Of a DNA stretch of 46,281 nt, positions 9,597 through 23,299 are shown one piece after another. This DNA comes from Liolophura sinensis (taxonomy: Eukaryota; Mollusca; Polyplacophora; Chitonida; Chitonidae). The DNA lies in contig NW_027018285.1 in assembly GCF_032854445.1 (NCBI RefSeq), positions 1 through 46,281 of the forward strand. Reading direction: 5' to 3'. Numbering within the stretch: the first letter of the stretch is position 1; each line of letters starts with the position of its first letter. The notes under the pieces were generated by a model. The model was not told the DNA's origin. It ran no database searches and was given only the letters and a program-made list of their open reading frames with translations. Position numbers and translations under genes: made by a program.

Positions 9597-12500
9597 TTGA
9601 TTATAAATTATGTGCCCTTCGGTAGCCCAGAAGACGTCAAATCTTTGGGCCAAGCCCATTTAACTCATCCAGCAATTGTCTTACTTCTAAGTCGAAGACA
9701 AACTCAATGTCTTTATCTACATGTTGAAAAACCACACCATTTGTATATAAAAAACACAAGGTACTTGATACAGTCTGCTGTAAAAAGCACAATTAAACAC
9801 TGACCCACATCAATAAGGTGCCAAAAGATGCGCAATTGGGCCAGGCATCTCCAGCTGTTGAAAAATTGCACATTTCCTTGGTTTCCATGGAGTAAGAGCC
9901 GTTGTTAGGCACGTGATTTTCACATAAATGCTCATTCAATTGTAGCTACAGCCATAAGTGTTGGTAGGAGAGCAACGCGGTTTGCACCATTCGATTTCTC
10001 GTCACAAAATACGTCGGATTAGCCTCTTACCAGCAGCATTGGAACAGTTTTTCCACTTTTGGATTTTTGCCTGGGCTTTTTGCTAATTAAATTAGGCTAC
10101 ATTTACTATGTAATATCGCGACTGGTCATTACTATATTCAACTTTTGATTATAAGTTATGTGCCCTTCGGTAGCCCAGAAGACGTCAAATCTTTGGGCCA
10201 AGCCCATTTAACTCATCCAGCAATTGTCTTACTTCTAAGTCGAAGACAAACTCAATGTCTTTATCTACATGTTGAAAAACCACACCATTTGTATATAAAA
10301 AACACAAGGTACTTGATACAGTCTGCTGTAAAAAGTACAATTAAACACTGACCCACATCAATAAGGTGCCAAAAGATGCGCAATTGGGCCAGGCATCTCT
10401 AGCTGTTAAAAAATTGCAAATTTCCTTGGTTTTCATGGAGTAAGAGCCGTTGCTGGTCACGTGATTTTCACATAAATGCTCATTCAATTGTCGCTACAGC
10501 CAAAAGTATTGGTCGGAGAGCAACGCGGTTTGCACCATTCGATTTCTCGTCACAAAATACGTCGGATTAATCTCTTACCAGCAGCATTGGAACAGTTTTT
10601 CCACTTTTGGATTTTTGCCTGGGCTTTTTGCTAATTAAATTCGGCTACATTTACTATGTAATATCGCGACTGGTCATTACTATATTCAACTTTTGATTAT
10701 AAATTATGTGCCCTTCGGTAGCCCAGAAGACGTCAAATCTTTGGGCCAAGCCCATTTAACTCATCCAGCAATTGTCTTACTTCTAAGTCGAAGACAAACT
10801 CAATGTCTTTATCTACATGTTGAAAAACCACACCATTTGTATATAAAAAACACAAGGTACTTGATACAGTCTGCTGTAAAAAGCACAATTAAACACTGAC
10901 CCACATCAATAAGGTGCCAAAAGATGCGCAATTGGGCCAGGCATCTCCAGCTGTTGAAAAATTGCACATTTCCTTGGTTTCCATGGAGTAAGAGCCGTTG
11001 TTAGGCACGTGATTTTCACATAAATGCTCATTCAATTGTAGCTACAGCCATAAGTGTTGGTAGGAGAGCAACGCGGTTTGCACCATTCGATTTCTCGTCA
11101 CAAAATACGTCGGATTAGCCTCTTACCAGCAGCATTGGAACAGTTTTTCCACTTTTGGATTTTTGCCTGGGCTTTTTGCTAATTAAATTAGGCTACATTT
11201 ACTATGTAATATCGCGACTGGTCATTACTATATTCAACTTTTGATTATAAGTTATGTGCCCTTCGGTAGCCCAGAAGACGTCAAATCTTTGGGCCAAGCC
11301 CATTTAACTCATCCAGCAATTGTCTTACTTCTAAGTCGAAGACAAACTCAATGTCTTTATCTACATGTTGAAAAACCACACCATTTGTATATAAAAAACA
11401 CAAGGTACTTGATACAGTCTGCTGTAAAAAGTACAATTAAACACTGACCCACATCAATAAGGTGCCAAAAGATGCGCAATTGGGCCAGGCATCTCTAGCT
11501 GTTAAAAAATTGCAAATTTCCTTGGTTTTCATGGAGTAAGAGCCGTTGCTGGTCACGTGATTTTCACATAAATGCTCATTCAATTGTCGCTACAGCCAAA
11601 AGTATTGGTCGGAGAGCAACGCGGTTTGCACCATTCGATTTCTCGTCACAAAATACGTCGGATTAATCTCTTACCAGCAGCATTGGAACAGTTTTTCCAC
11701 TTTTGGATTTTTGCCTGGGCTTTTTGCTAATTCAATTCGGCTACATTTACTATGTAATATCGCGACTGGTCATTACTATATTCAACTTTTGATTATAAAT
11801 TATGTGCCCTTCGGTAGCCCAGAAGACGTCAAATCTTTGGGCCAAGCCCATTTAACTCATCCAGCAATTGTCTTACTTCTAAGTCGAAGACAAACTCAAT
11901 GTCTTTATCTACATGTTGAAAAACCACACCATTTGTATATAAAAAACACAAGGTACTTGATACAGTCTGCTGTAAAAAGCACAATTAAACACTGACCCAC
12001 ATCAATAAGGTGCCAAAAGATGCGCAATTGGGCCAGGCATCTCCAGCTGTTGAAAAATTGCACATTTCCTTGGTTTCCATGGAGTAAGAGCCGTTGTTAG
12101 GCACGTGATTTTCACATAAATGCTCATTCAATTGTAGCTACAGCCATAAGTGTTGGTCGGAGAGCAACGCGGTTTGCACCATTCGATTTCTCGTCACAAA
12201 TATACGTCGGATTAGCCTCTTACCAGCAGCATTCGAACAGTTTTTCCACTTTTGGATTTTTGCTTGGGCTTTTTGCTAATTAAATTCGGCTACATTTACT
12301 ATGTAATATCGCGACTGGTCATTACTATATTCAACTTTTGATTATAAGTTATGTGCCCTTCGGTAGCCCAGAAGACGTCAAATCTTTGGGCCAAGCCCAT
12401 TTAACTCATCCAGCAATTGTCTTACTTCTAAGTCGAAGACAAACTCAATGTCTTTATCTACATGTTGAAAAACCACACCATTTGTATATAAAAAACACAA

Positions 12501-13433
12501 GGTACTTGATACAGTCTGCTGTAAAAAGTACAATTAAACACTGACCCACATCAATAAGGTGCCAAAAGATGCGCAATTGGGCCAGGCATCTCTAGCTGTT
12601 AAAAAATTGCAAATTTCCTTGGTTTCCATGGAGTAAGAGCCGTTGCTGGTCACGTGATTTTCACATAAATGCTCATTCAATTGTCGCTACAGCCAAAAGT
12701 ATTGGTCGGAGAGCAACGCGGTTTGCACCATTCGATTTCTCGTCACAAAATACGTCGGATTAATCTCTTACCAGCAGCATTGGAACAGTTTTTCCACTTT
12801 TGGATTTTTGCCTGGGCTTTTTGCTAATTCAATTCGGCTACATTTACTATGTAATATCGCGACTGGTCATTACTATATTCAACTTTTGATTATAAATTAT
12901 GTGCCCTTCGGTAGCCCAGAAGACGTCAAATCTTTGGGCCAAGCCCATTTAACTCATCCAGCAATTGTCTTACTTCTAAGTCGAAGACAAACTCAATGTC
13001 TTTATCTACATGTTGAAAAACCACACCATTTGTATATAAAAAACACAAGGTACTTGATACAGTCTGCTGTAAAAAGCACAATTAAACACTGACCCACATC
13101 AATAAGGTGCCAAAAGATGCGCAATTGGGCCAGGCATCTCCAGCTGTTGAAAAATTGCACATTTCCTTGGTTTCCATGGAGTAAGAGCCGTTGTTAGGCA
13201 CGTGATTTTCACATAAATGCTCATTCAATTGTAGCTACAGCCATAAGTGTTGGTCGGAGAGCAACGCGGTTTGCACCATTCGATTTCTCGTCACAAAATA
13301 CGTCGGATTAGCCTCTTACCAGCAGCATTGGAACAGTTTTTCCACTTTTGGATTTTTGCCTGGGCTTTTTGCTAATTAAATTCGGCTACATTTACTATGT
13401 AATATCGCGACTGGTCATTACTATATTCAACTT
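9597..13433. repeat. Higher-order dimer zone A2 (A/B alternation, 1096 bp)
   Basis: This zone carries the same A/B alternation as 3020-6307. A-type phase points are 9597, 10693, 11789 and 12886; B-type points are 10145, 11241 and 12338. Sub-families exist: 'ggtAggag' in the B units near 9966 and 11060, and 'ggttTtcatgg' (NcoI lost) near 10430 and 11527. These reveal a more recent duplication of a 2-unit block inside the zone. A private 'caaaTatacg' insertion lies near 12200. Confidence 0.75.
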
Positions 13434-13982
13434 TTGATTATAAGTTATGTGCCCTTCGGTAGCCCAGAAGACGTCAAATCTTTGGGCCAAGCCCATTTAA
13501 CTCATCCAGCAATTGTCTTACTTCTAAGTCGAAGACAAACTCAATGTCTTTATCTACATGTTGAAAAACCACACCATTTGTATATAAAAAACACAAGGTA
13601 CTTGATACAGTCTCCTGTAAAAAGCACAATTAAACACTGACCCACATCAATAAGGTGCCAAAAGATGCGCAATTGGGCCAGGCATCTCCAGCTGTTGAAA
13701 AATTGCAAATTTCCTTGGTTTCCATGGAGTAAGAGCCGTTGTTAGGCACGTGATTTTCACATAAATGCTCATTCAATTGTCGCTACAGCCATAAGTGTTG
13801 GTCGGAGAGCAACGCGGTTTGCACCATTCGATTTCTCGTCACAAAATACTTCGGATTAGCCTCTTACCAGCAGCATTGGAACAGTTTTTTCCACTTTGGG
13901 ATTTTTGCCTGGGCTTTTTGCTAATTAAATTCGGCTACATTTACTATGTAATATCGCGACTGGTCATTACTATATTCAACTT

Positions 13983-15078
13983 TTGATTATAAGTTATGTG
14001 CCCTTCGGTAGCCCAGAAGACGTCAAATCTTTGGGCCAAGCCCATTTAACTCATCCAGCAATTGTCTTACTTCTAAGTCGAAGACAAACTCAATGTCTTT
14101 ATCTACATGTTGAAAAACCACACCATTTGTATATAAAAACAACAAGGTATTTGATACAGTCTGCTGTAAAAAGTACAATTAAACACTGACTCACATCAAT
14201 AAGGTGCCAAAAGATGCGCAATTGGGCCAGGCATCTCCAGCTGTTGAAAAATTGCAAATTTCCTTGGTTTCCATGGAGTAAGAGCCGTTGCTGGTCACGT
14301 GATTTTCACATAAATGCTCATTCAATTGTCGCTACAGCCAAAAGTATTAATCGGAGAGCAACGCGGTTTGCACCATTCGATTTCTCGTCACAAAATACGT
14401 CGGATTAGCCTCTTACCAGCAGCATTGGAACAGTTTTTCCACTTTTGGATTTTTCCCTGGGCTTTTTGCTAATTCAATTCGGCTACATTTACTATGTAAT
14501 ATCGCGACTGGTCATTACTATATTCAACTTTTGATTATAAGTTATGTGCCCTTCGGTAGCCCAGAAGACGTCAAATCTTTGGGCCAAGCCCATTTAACTC
14601 ATCCAGCAATTGTCTTACTTCTAAGTCGAAGACAAACTCAATGTCTTTATCTACATGTTGAAAAACCACACCATTTGTATATAAAAAACACAAGGTACTT
14701 GATACAGTCTGCTGTAAAAAGTACAATTAAACACTGACCCACATCAATAAGGTGCCAAAAGATGCGCAATTGGGCCAGGCATCTCCAGCTGTTGAAAAAT
14801 TGCAAATTTCCTTGGTTTCCATGGAGTAAGAGCCGTTGTTAGGCACGTGATTTTTACATAAATGCTCATTCAATTGTCGCTACAGCCAAAACTATTGGTC
14901 GGAGAGCAACGCGGTTTGCACCATTCGATTTCTCGTCACAAAATACGTCGGATTAGCCTCTTACCAGCAGCATTGGAACAGTTTTTCCACTTTTGGATTT
15001 TTGCTTGGGCTTTTTGCTAATTCAATTCGGCTACATTTACTATGTAATATCGCGACTGGTCATTACTATATTCAACTT
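13983..15078. repeat. Right copy of the 12-unit duplication (part)
   Basis: The unit at 13983 has 'tgaCTcacatc', the next is preceded by 'tttttCCctggg', and then comes 'tttttacat...aaaaCtattgg' at about 14851-14890. The first two markers lie 12 units from their counterparts and the third 11 units, showing a one-unit indel between the duplicate segments. Confidence 0.65.
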
Positions 15079-15626
15079 TTGATTATAAGTTATGTGCCCT
15101 TCGGTAGCCCAGAAGACGTCAAATCTTTGGGCCAAGCCCATTTAACTCATCCAGCAATTGTCTTACTTCTAAGTCGAAGACAAACTCAATGTCTTTATCT
15201 ACATGTTGAAAAACCACACCATTTGTATATAAAAAACACAAGGTATTTGATACAGTCTGCTGTAAAAAGTACAATTAAACACTGACCCACATCAATAAGG
15301 TGCCAAAAGATGCGCAATTGGGCCAGGCATCTCCAGCTGTTGAAAAATTGCAAATTTCCTTGGTTTCCATGGAGTAAGAGCCGTTGTTAGGCACGTGATT
15401 TTCACATAAATGCTCATTCAATTGTCGCTACAGCCAAAAGTATTGGTCGGAGAGCAACGCGGTTTGCACCATTCGATTTCTCGTCACAAAATACGTCGGA
15501 TTAGCCTCTTACCAGCAGCATTGGAACAGTTTTGCCACTTTTGGATTTTTGCCTGGGCTTTTTGCTAATTCAATTCGGCTACATTTACTATGTAATATCG
15601 CGACTGGTCATTACTATATTCAACTT

Positions 15627-16173
15627 TTGATTATAAGTTATGTGCCCTTCGGTAGCCCAGAAGACGTCAAATCTTTGGGCCAAGCCCATTTAACTCATCA
15701 GCAATTGTCTTACTTCTAAGTCGAAGACAAACTCAATGTCTTTATCTACATGTTGAAAAACCACACCATTTGTATATAAAAAACACAAGGTACTTGATAC
15801 AGTCCTGCTGTAAAAAGTACAATTAAACACTGACCCACATCAAAAAGGTCCTAAAAGATGCGCAATTGGGCCAGCATCTCCAGCTGTTGAAAAATTGCAA
15901 ATTTCCTTGGTTTCCATGGAGTAAGAGCCGTTGCTGGGCACGTGATTTTCACATAAATGCTCATTCAATTGTCGCTACAGCCAAAAGTATTGGTCGGAGA
16001 GCAACGCGGTTTGCACCATTCGATTTCTCGTCACAAAATACGTCGGATTAGCCTCTTACCAGCAGCATTGGAACAGTTTTACCACTTTTGGATTTTTGCT
16101 TGGGCTTTTTGCTAATTAAATTCGGCTACATTTACTATGTAATATCGCGACTGGTCATTACTATATTCAACTT
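15627..16173. repeat. Aberrant indel-rich monomer
   Basis: Within about 180 bp this unit carries changes not seen together elsewhere: 'actcatCagc' with one base lost (near 15698), 'cagtCctgctg' with one gained (near 15805), 'atcaaAaaggtcctaaaa' in place of 'atcaaTaaggtgccaaaa' (15841-15855), and 'gggccAgcatc' with a G lost (near 15874). The inner arm of H3 is disturbed by the inserted C. The unit is 547 bp. It may be a decayed copy, an old junction, or a patch of consensus error. Confidence 0.7.
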
Positions 16174-19100
16174 TTGATTATAAGTTATGTGCCCTTCAGT
16201 AGCCCAGAAGACGTCAAATCTTTGGGCCAAGCCCATTTAACTCATCCAGCAATTGTCTTACTTCTAAGTCGAAGACAAACTCAATGTCTTTATCTACATG
16301 TTGAAAAACCACACCATTTGTATATAAAAAACACAAGGTACTTGATACAGTCTGCTGTAAAAAGTACAATTAAACACTGACCCACATCAATAAGGTGCCA
16401 AAAGATGCGCAATTGGGCCAGGCATCTCCAGCTGTTAAAAAATTGCAAATTTCCTTGGTTTCCATGGAGTAAGAGCCGTTGTTAGGCACGTGATTTTCAC
16501 ATAAATGCTCATTCAATTGTCGCTACAGCCAAAAGTATTGGGCGGAGAGCAACGCCGTTTGCACCATTCGATTTCTCGTCACAAAATACGTCGGATTAGC
16601 CTCTTACCAGCAGCATTGGAACAGTTTTTCCACTTTGGGATTTTTGCTTGGGCTTTTTGCTAATTAAATTCGGCTACATTTACTATGTAATATCGCGACT
16701 GGTCATTACTATATTCAACTTTTGATTATAAGTTATGTGCCCTTCGGTAGCCCAGAAGACGTCAAATCTTTGGGCCAAGCCCATTTAACTCATCCAGCAA
16801 TTGTCTTACTTCTAAGTCGAAGACAAACTCAATGTCTTTATCTACATGTTGAAAAACCACACCATTTGTATATAAAAAACACAAGGTATTTGATACAGTC
16901 TGCTGTAAAAAGTACAATTAAACACTGACCCACATCAATAAGGTGCCAAAAGATGCGGAATTGGGCCAGGCATCTCCAGCTGTTGAAAAATTGCAAATTT
17001 CCTTGGTTTCCATGGAGTAAGAGCCGTTGTTAGGCACGTGATTTTCACATAAATGCTCATTCAATTGTCGCTACAGCCAAAAGTATTGGTCGGAGAGCAA
17101 CGCGGTTTGCACCATTCGATTTCTCGTCACAAAATACGTCGGATTAGCCTCTTACCAGCAGCATTGGAACAGTTTTACCACTTTTGGATTTTTGCCTGGG
17201 CTTTTTGCTAATTCAATTCGGCTACATTTACTATGTAATATCGCGACTGGTCATTACTATATTCAACTTTTGATTATAAGTTATGTGCCCTTCGGTAGCC
17301 CAGAAGACGTCAAATCTTTGGGCCAAGCCCATTTAACTCATCCAGCAATTGTCTTACTTCTAAGTCGAAGACAAACTCAATGTCTTTATCTACATGTTGA
17401 AAAACCACACCATTTGTATATAAAAAACACAAGGTACTTGATACAGTCTGCTGTAAAAAGTACAATTAAACACTGACCCACATCAATAAGGTGCCAAAAG
17501 ATGCGCAATTGGGCCAGGCATCTCCAGCTGTTGAAAAATTGCAAATTTCCTTGGTTTCCATGGAGTAAGAGCCGTTGTTAGGCACGTGATTTTCACATAA
17601 ATGCTCATTCAATTGTCGCTACAGCCAAAAGTATTGGTCGGAGAGCAACGCGGTTTGCACCATTCGATTTCTCGTCACAAAATACGTCGGATTAGCCTCT
17701 TACCAGCAGCATTGGAACAGTTTTTCCACTTTTGGATTTTTGCTTGGGCTTTTTGCTAATTCAATTCGGCTACATTTACTATGTAATATCGCGACTGGTC
17801 ATTACTATATTCAACTTTTGATTATAAGTTATGTGCCCTTCGGTAGCCCAGAAGACGTCAAATCTTTGGGCCAAGCCCATTTAACTCATCCAGCAATTGT
17901 CTTACTTCTAAGTCGAAGACAAACTCAATGTCTTTATCTACATGTTGAAAAACCACACCATTTGTATATAAAAAACACAAGGTACTTGATACAGTCTGCT
18001 GTAAAAAGTACAATTAAACACTGACCCACATCAATAAGGTGCCAAAAGATGCGCAATTGGGCCAGGCATCTCCAGCTGTTGAAAAATTGCAAATTTCCTT
18101 GGTTTCCATGGAGTAAGAGCCGTTGTTAGGCACGTGATTTTCACATAAATGCTCATTCAATTGTCGCTACAGCCAAAAGTATTGGGCGGAGAGCAACACG
18201 GTTTGCACCATTCGATTTCTCGTCACAAAATACGTCGGATTAGCCTCTTACCAGCAGCATTGGAACAGTTTTACCACTTTTGGATTTTTGCTTGGGCTTT
18301 TTGCTAATTCAATTCGGCTACATTTACTATGTAATATCGCGACTGGTCATTACTATATTCAACTTTTGATTATAAGTTATGTGCCCTTCGGTAGCCCAGA
18401 AGACGTCAAATCTTTGGGCCAAGCCCATTTAACTCATCCAGCAATTGTCTTACTTCTAAGTCGAAGACAAACTCAATGTCTTTATCTACATGTTGAAAAA
18501 CCACACCATTTGTATATAAAAAACACAAGGTACTTGATACAGTCTGCTGTAAAAAGTACAATTAAACACTGACCCACATCAATAAGGTGCCAAAAGATGC
18601 GCAATTGGGCCAGGCATCTCCAGCTGTTGAAAAATTGCAAATTTCCTTGGTTTCCATGGAGTAAGAGCCGTTGCTGGGCACGTGATTTTCACATAAATGC
18701 TCATTCAATTGTCGCTACAGCCAAAAGTATTGGTCGGAGAGCAACGCGGTTTGCACCATTCGATTTCTCGTCACAAAATACGTCGGATTAGCCTCTTACC
18801 AGCAGCATTGGAACAGTTTTACCACTTTTGGATTTTTGCCTGGGCTTTTTGCTAATTCAATTCGGCTACATTTACTATGTAATATCGCGACTGGTCATTA
18901 CTATATTCAACTTTTGATTATAAGTTATGTGCCCTTCGGTAGCCCAGAAGACGTCAAATCTTTGGGCCAAGCCCATTTAACTCATCCAGCAATTGTCTTA
19001 CTTCTAAGTCGAAGACAAACTCAATGTCTTTATCTACATGTTGAAAAACCACACCATTTGTATATAAAAAACACAAGGTACTTGATACAGTCTGCTGTAA

Positions 19101-21105
19101 AAAGTACAATTAAACACTGACCCACATCAATAAGGTGCCAAAAGATGCGCAATTGGGCCAGGCATCTCCAGCTGTTAAAAAATTGCAAATTTCCTTGGTT
19201 TCCATGGAGTAAGAGCCGTTGCTGGGCACGTGATTTTCACATAAATGCTCATTCAATTGTCGCTACAGCCAAAAGTATTGGTCGGAGAGCAACGCGGTTT
19301 GCACCATTCGATTTCTCGTCACAAAATACGTCGGATTAGCCTCTTACCAGCAGCATTGGAACAGTTTTTCCACTTTTGGATTTTTGCCTGGGCTTTTTGC
19401 TAATTAAATTCGGCTACATTTACTATGTAATATCGCGACTGGTCATTACTATATTCAACTTTTGATTATAAGTTATGTGCCCTTCGGTAGCCCAGAAGAC
19501 GTCAAATCTTTGGGCCAAGCCCATTTAACTCATCCAGCAATTGTCTTACTTCTAAGTCGAAGACAAACTCAATGTCTTTATCTACATGTTGAAAAACCAC
19601 ACCATTTGTATATAAAAAACACAAGGTACTTGATACAGTCTGCTGTAAAAAGTACAATTAAACACTGACCCACATCAATAAGGTGCCAAAAGATGCGCAA
19701 TTGGGCCAGGCATCTCCAGCTGTTGAAAAATTGCAAATTTCCTTGGTTTCCATGGAGTAAGAGCCGTTGTTAGGCACGTGATTTTCACATAAATGCTCAT
19801 TCAATTGTCGCTACAGCCAAAAGTATTGGTCGGAGAGCAACGCGGTTTGCACCATTCGATTTCTCGTCACAAAATACGTCGGATTAGCCTCTTACCAGCA
19901 GCATTGGAACAGTTTTACCACTTTTGGATTTTTGCCTGGGCTTTTTGCTAATTCAATTCGGCTACATTTACTATGTAATATCGCGACTGGTCATTACTAT
20001 ATTCAACTTTTGATTATAAGTTATGTGCCCTTCGGTAGCCCAGAAGACGTCAAATCTTTGGGCCAAGCCCATTTAACTCATCCAGCAATTGTCTTACTTC
20101 TAAGTCGAAGACAAACTCAATGTCTTTATCTACATGTTGAAAAACCACACCATTTGTATATAAAAAACACAAGGTACTTGATACAGTCTGCTGTAAAAAG
20201 TACAATTAAACACTGACCCACATCAATAAGGTGCCAAAAGATGCGCAATTGGGCCAGGCATCTCCAGCTGTTGAAAAATTGCAAATTTCCTTGGTTTCCA
20301 TGGAGTAAGAGCCGTTGTTAGGCACGTGATTTTTACATAAATGCTCATTCAATTGTAGCTACAGCCATAAGTGTTGGTCGGAGAGCAACGCGGTTTGCAC
20401 CATTCGATTTCTCGTCACAAAATACGTCGGATTAGCCTCTTACCAGCAGCATTGGAACAGTTTTACCACTTTTGGATTTTTGCTTGGGCTTTTTGCTAAT
20501 TAAATTCGGCTACATTTACTATGTAATATCGCGACTGGTCATTACTATATTCAACTTTTGATTATAAGTTATGTGCCCTTCGGTAGCCCAGAAGACGTCA
20601 AATCTTTGGGCCAAGCCCATTTAACTCATCCAGCAATTGTCTTACTTCTAAGTCGAAGACAAACTCAATGTCTTTATCTACATGTTGAAAAACCACACCA
20701 TTTGTATATAAAAAACACAAGGTACTTGATACAGTCTGCTGTAAAAAGTACAATTAAACACTGACCCACATCAATAAGGTGCCAAAAGATGCGCAATTGG
20801 GCCAGGCATCTCCAGCTGTTGAAAAATTGCAAATTTCCTTGGTTTCCATGGAGTAAGAGCCGTTGTTAGGCACGTGATTTTCACATAAATGCTCATTCAA
20901 TTGTCGCTACAGCCAAAAGTATTGGGCGGAGAGCAACGCGGTTTGCACCATTCGATTTCTCGTCACAAAATACGTCGGATTAGCCTCTTACCAGCAGCAT
21001 TGGAACAGTTTTTCCACTTTTGGATTTTTGCCTGGGCTTTTTGCTAATTAAATTAGGCTACATTTACTATGTAATATCGCGACTGGTCATTACTATATTC
21101 AACTT
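16174..21105. repeat. Monomers without strict higher-order period
   Basis: Nine units with mixed combinations of CTGG/TTAG, T/G in 'ggNcgg', T/A in 'tttNcc' and A/C in 'aattNaatt'. The unit entering 16722 carries the linked triad 'ggGcgg', 'actttGgga', 'ggtaTttg', which recurs at 23.7 and 30.8 kb. Otherwise nothing but satellite is present. Confidence 0.65.
18597..18791 (+). other. 64-codon ATG frame in some monomers (probably non-coding)
   Basis: This ATG frame (beginning MRNWARHLQLL) is typical of about 18 copies that carry 'ttgcTGGgcac' or 'ttgcTGGtcac'. In the majority 'ttgtTAGgcac' puts a TAG at codon 27, and in the 3-13 kb A-type copies 'ctcTAGctg' stops it at codon 9. The W-rich peptide has no recognisable domain, signal peptide or membrane segment. 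The array tolerates its loss freely, so a coding role is unlikely. Confidence 0.3.
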
Positions 21106-23299
21106 TTGATTATAAGTTATGTGCCCTTCGGTAGCCCAGAAGACGTCAAATCTTTGGGCCAAGCCCATTTAACTCATCCAGCAATTGTCTTACTTCTAAG
21201 TCGAAGACAAACTCAATGTCTTTATCTACATGTTGAAAAACCACACCATTTTGTATATAAAAAACACAAGGTACTTGATACAGTCTGCTGTAAAAAGTAC
21301 AATTAAACACTGACCCACATCAATAAGGTGCCAAAAGATGCGCAATTGGGCCAGGCATCTCCAGCTGTTGAAAAATTGCAAATTTCCTTGGTTTCCATGG
21401 AGTAAGAGCCGTTGTTAGGCACGTGATTTTCACATAAATGCTCATTCAATTGTCGCTACAGCCAAAAGTATTGGTCGGAGAGCAACGCGGTTTGCACCAT
21501 TCGATTTCTCGTCACAAAATACGTCGGATTAGCCTCTTACGAGCAGCATTGGAACAGTTTTTCCACTTTTGGATTTTTGCTTGGGCTTTTTGCTAATTCA
21601 ATTCGGCTACATTTACTATGTAATATCGCGACTGGTCATTACTATATTCAACTTTTGATTATAAGTTATGTGCCCTTCGGTAGCCCAGAAGACGTCAAAT
21701 CTTTGGGCCAAGCCCATTTAACTCATCCAGCAATTGTCTTACTTCTAAGTCGAAGACAAACTCAATGTCTTTATCTACATGTTAAAAAACCACACCATTT
21801 GTATATAAAAAACACAAGGTACTTGATACAGTCTGCTGTAAAAAGTACAATTAAACACTGACCCACATCAATAAGGTGCCAAAAGATGCGCAATTGGGCC
21901 AGGCATCTCCAGCTGTTGAAAAATTGCAAATTTCCTTGGTTTCCATAGAGTAGGAGCCGTTGTTAGGCACGTGATTTTCACATAAATGCTCATTCAATTG
22001 TAGCTACAGCCATAAGTGTTGGTCGGAGAGCAACGCGGTTTGCACCATTCGATTTCTCGTCACAAAATACGTCGGATTAGCCTCTTACCAGCAGCATTGG
22101 AACAGTTTTTCCACTTTTGGATTTTTGCCTGGGCTTTTTGCTAATTAAATTAGGCTACATTTACTATGTAATATCGCGACTGGTCATTACTATATTCAAC
22201 TTTTGATTATAAGTTATGTGCCCTTCGGTAGCCCAGAAGACGTCAAATCTTTGGGCCAAGCCCATTTAACTCATCCAGCAATTGTCTTACTTCTAAGTCG
22301 AAGACAAACTCAATGTCTTTATCTACATGTTGAAAAACCACACCATTTTGTATATAAAAAACACAAGGTACTTGATACAGTCTGCTGTAAAAAGTACAAT
22401 TAAACACTGACCCACATCAATAAGGTGCCAAAAGATGCGCAATTGGGCCAGGCATCTCCAGCTGTTGAAAAATTGCAAATTTCCTTGGTTTCCATGGAGT
22501 AAGAGCCGTTGTTAGGCACGTGATTTTCACATAAATGCTCATTCAATTGTCGCTACAGCCAAAAGTATTGGTCGGAGAGCAACGCGGTTTGCACCATTCG
22601 ATTTCTCGTCACAAAATACGTCGGATTAGCCTCTTACCAGCAGCATTGGAACAGTTTTTCCACTTTTGGATTTTTGCTTGGGCTTTTTGCTAATTCAATT
22701 CGGCTACATTTACTATGTAATATCGCGACTGGTCATTACTATATTCAACTTTTGATTATAAGTTATGTGCCCTTCGGTAGCCCAGAAGACGTCAAATCTT
22801 TGGGCCAAGCCCATTTAACTCATCCAGCAATTGTCTTACTTCTAAGTCGAAGACAAACTCAATGTCTTTATCTACATGTTAAAAAACCACACCATTTGTA
22901 TATAAAAAACACAAGGTACTTGATACAGTCTGCTGTAAAAAGTACAATTAAACACTGACCCACATCAATAAGGTGCCAAAAGATGCGCAATTGGGCCAGG
23001 CATCTCCAGCTGTTGAAAAATTGCAAATTTCCTTGGTTTCCATAGAGTAGGAGCCGTTGTTAGGCACGTGATTTTCACATAAATGCTCATTCAATTGTAG
23101 CTACAGCCATAAGTGTTGGTCGGAGAGCAACGCGGTTTGCACCATTCGATTTCTCGTCACAAAATACGTCGGATTAGCCTCTTACCAGCAGCATTGGAAC
23201 AGTTTTACCACTTTTGGATTTTTGCCTGGGCTTTTTGCTAATTAAATTCGGCTACATTTACTATGTAATATCGCGACTGGTCATTACTATATTCAACTT
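21106..23299. repeat. Duplicated 1097-bp dimer (zone B)
   Basis: Units 21106 and 22203 share an inserted T in 'ccattTtgtatat'. Units 21655 and 22752 share 'catgttAaaaaacc', followed by 'ccatAgagtaGgag' (NcoI lost) near 21946 and 23043. All three markers are offset by 1097 bp and occur nowhere else in the window, so the dimer was duplicated recently as a block. Confidence 0.85.
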
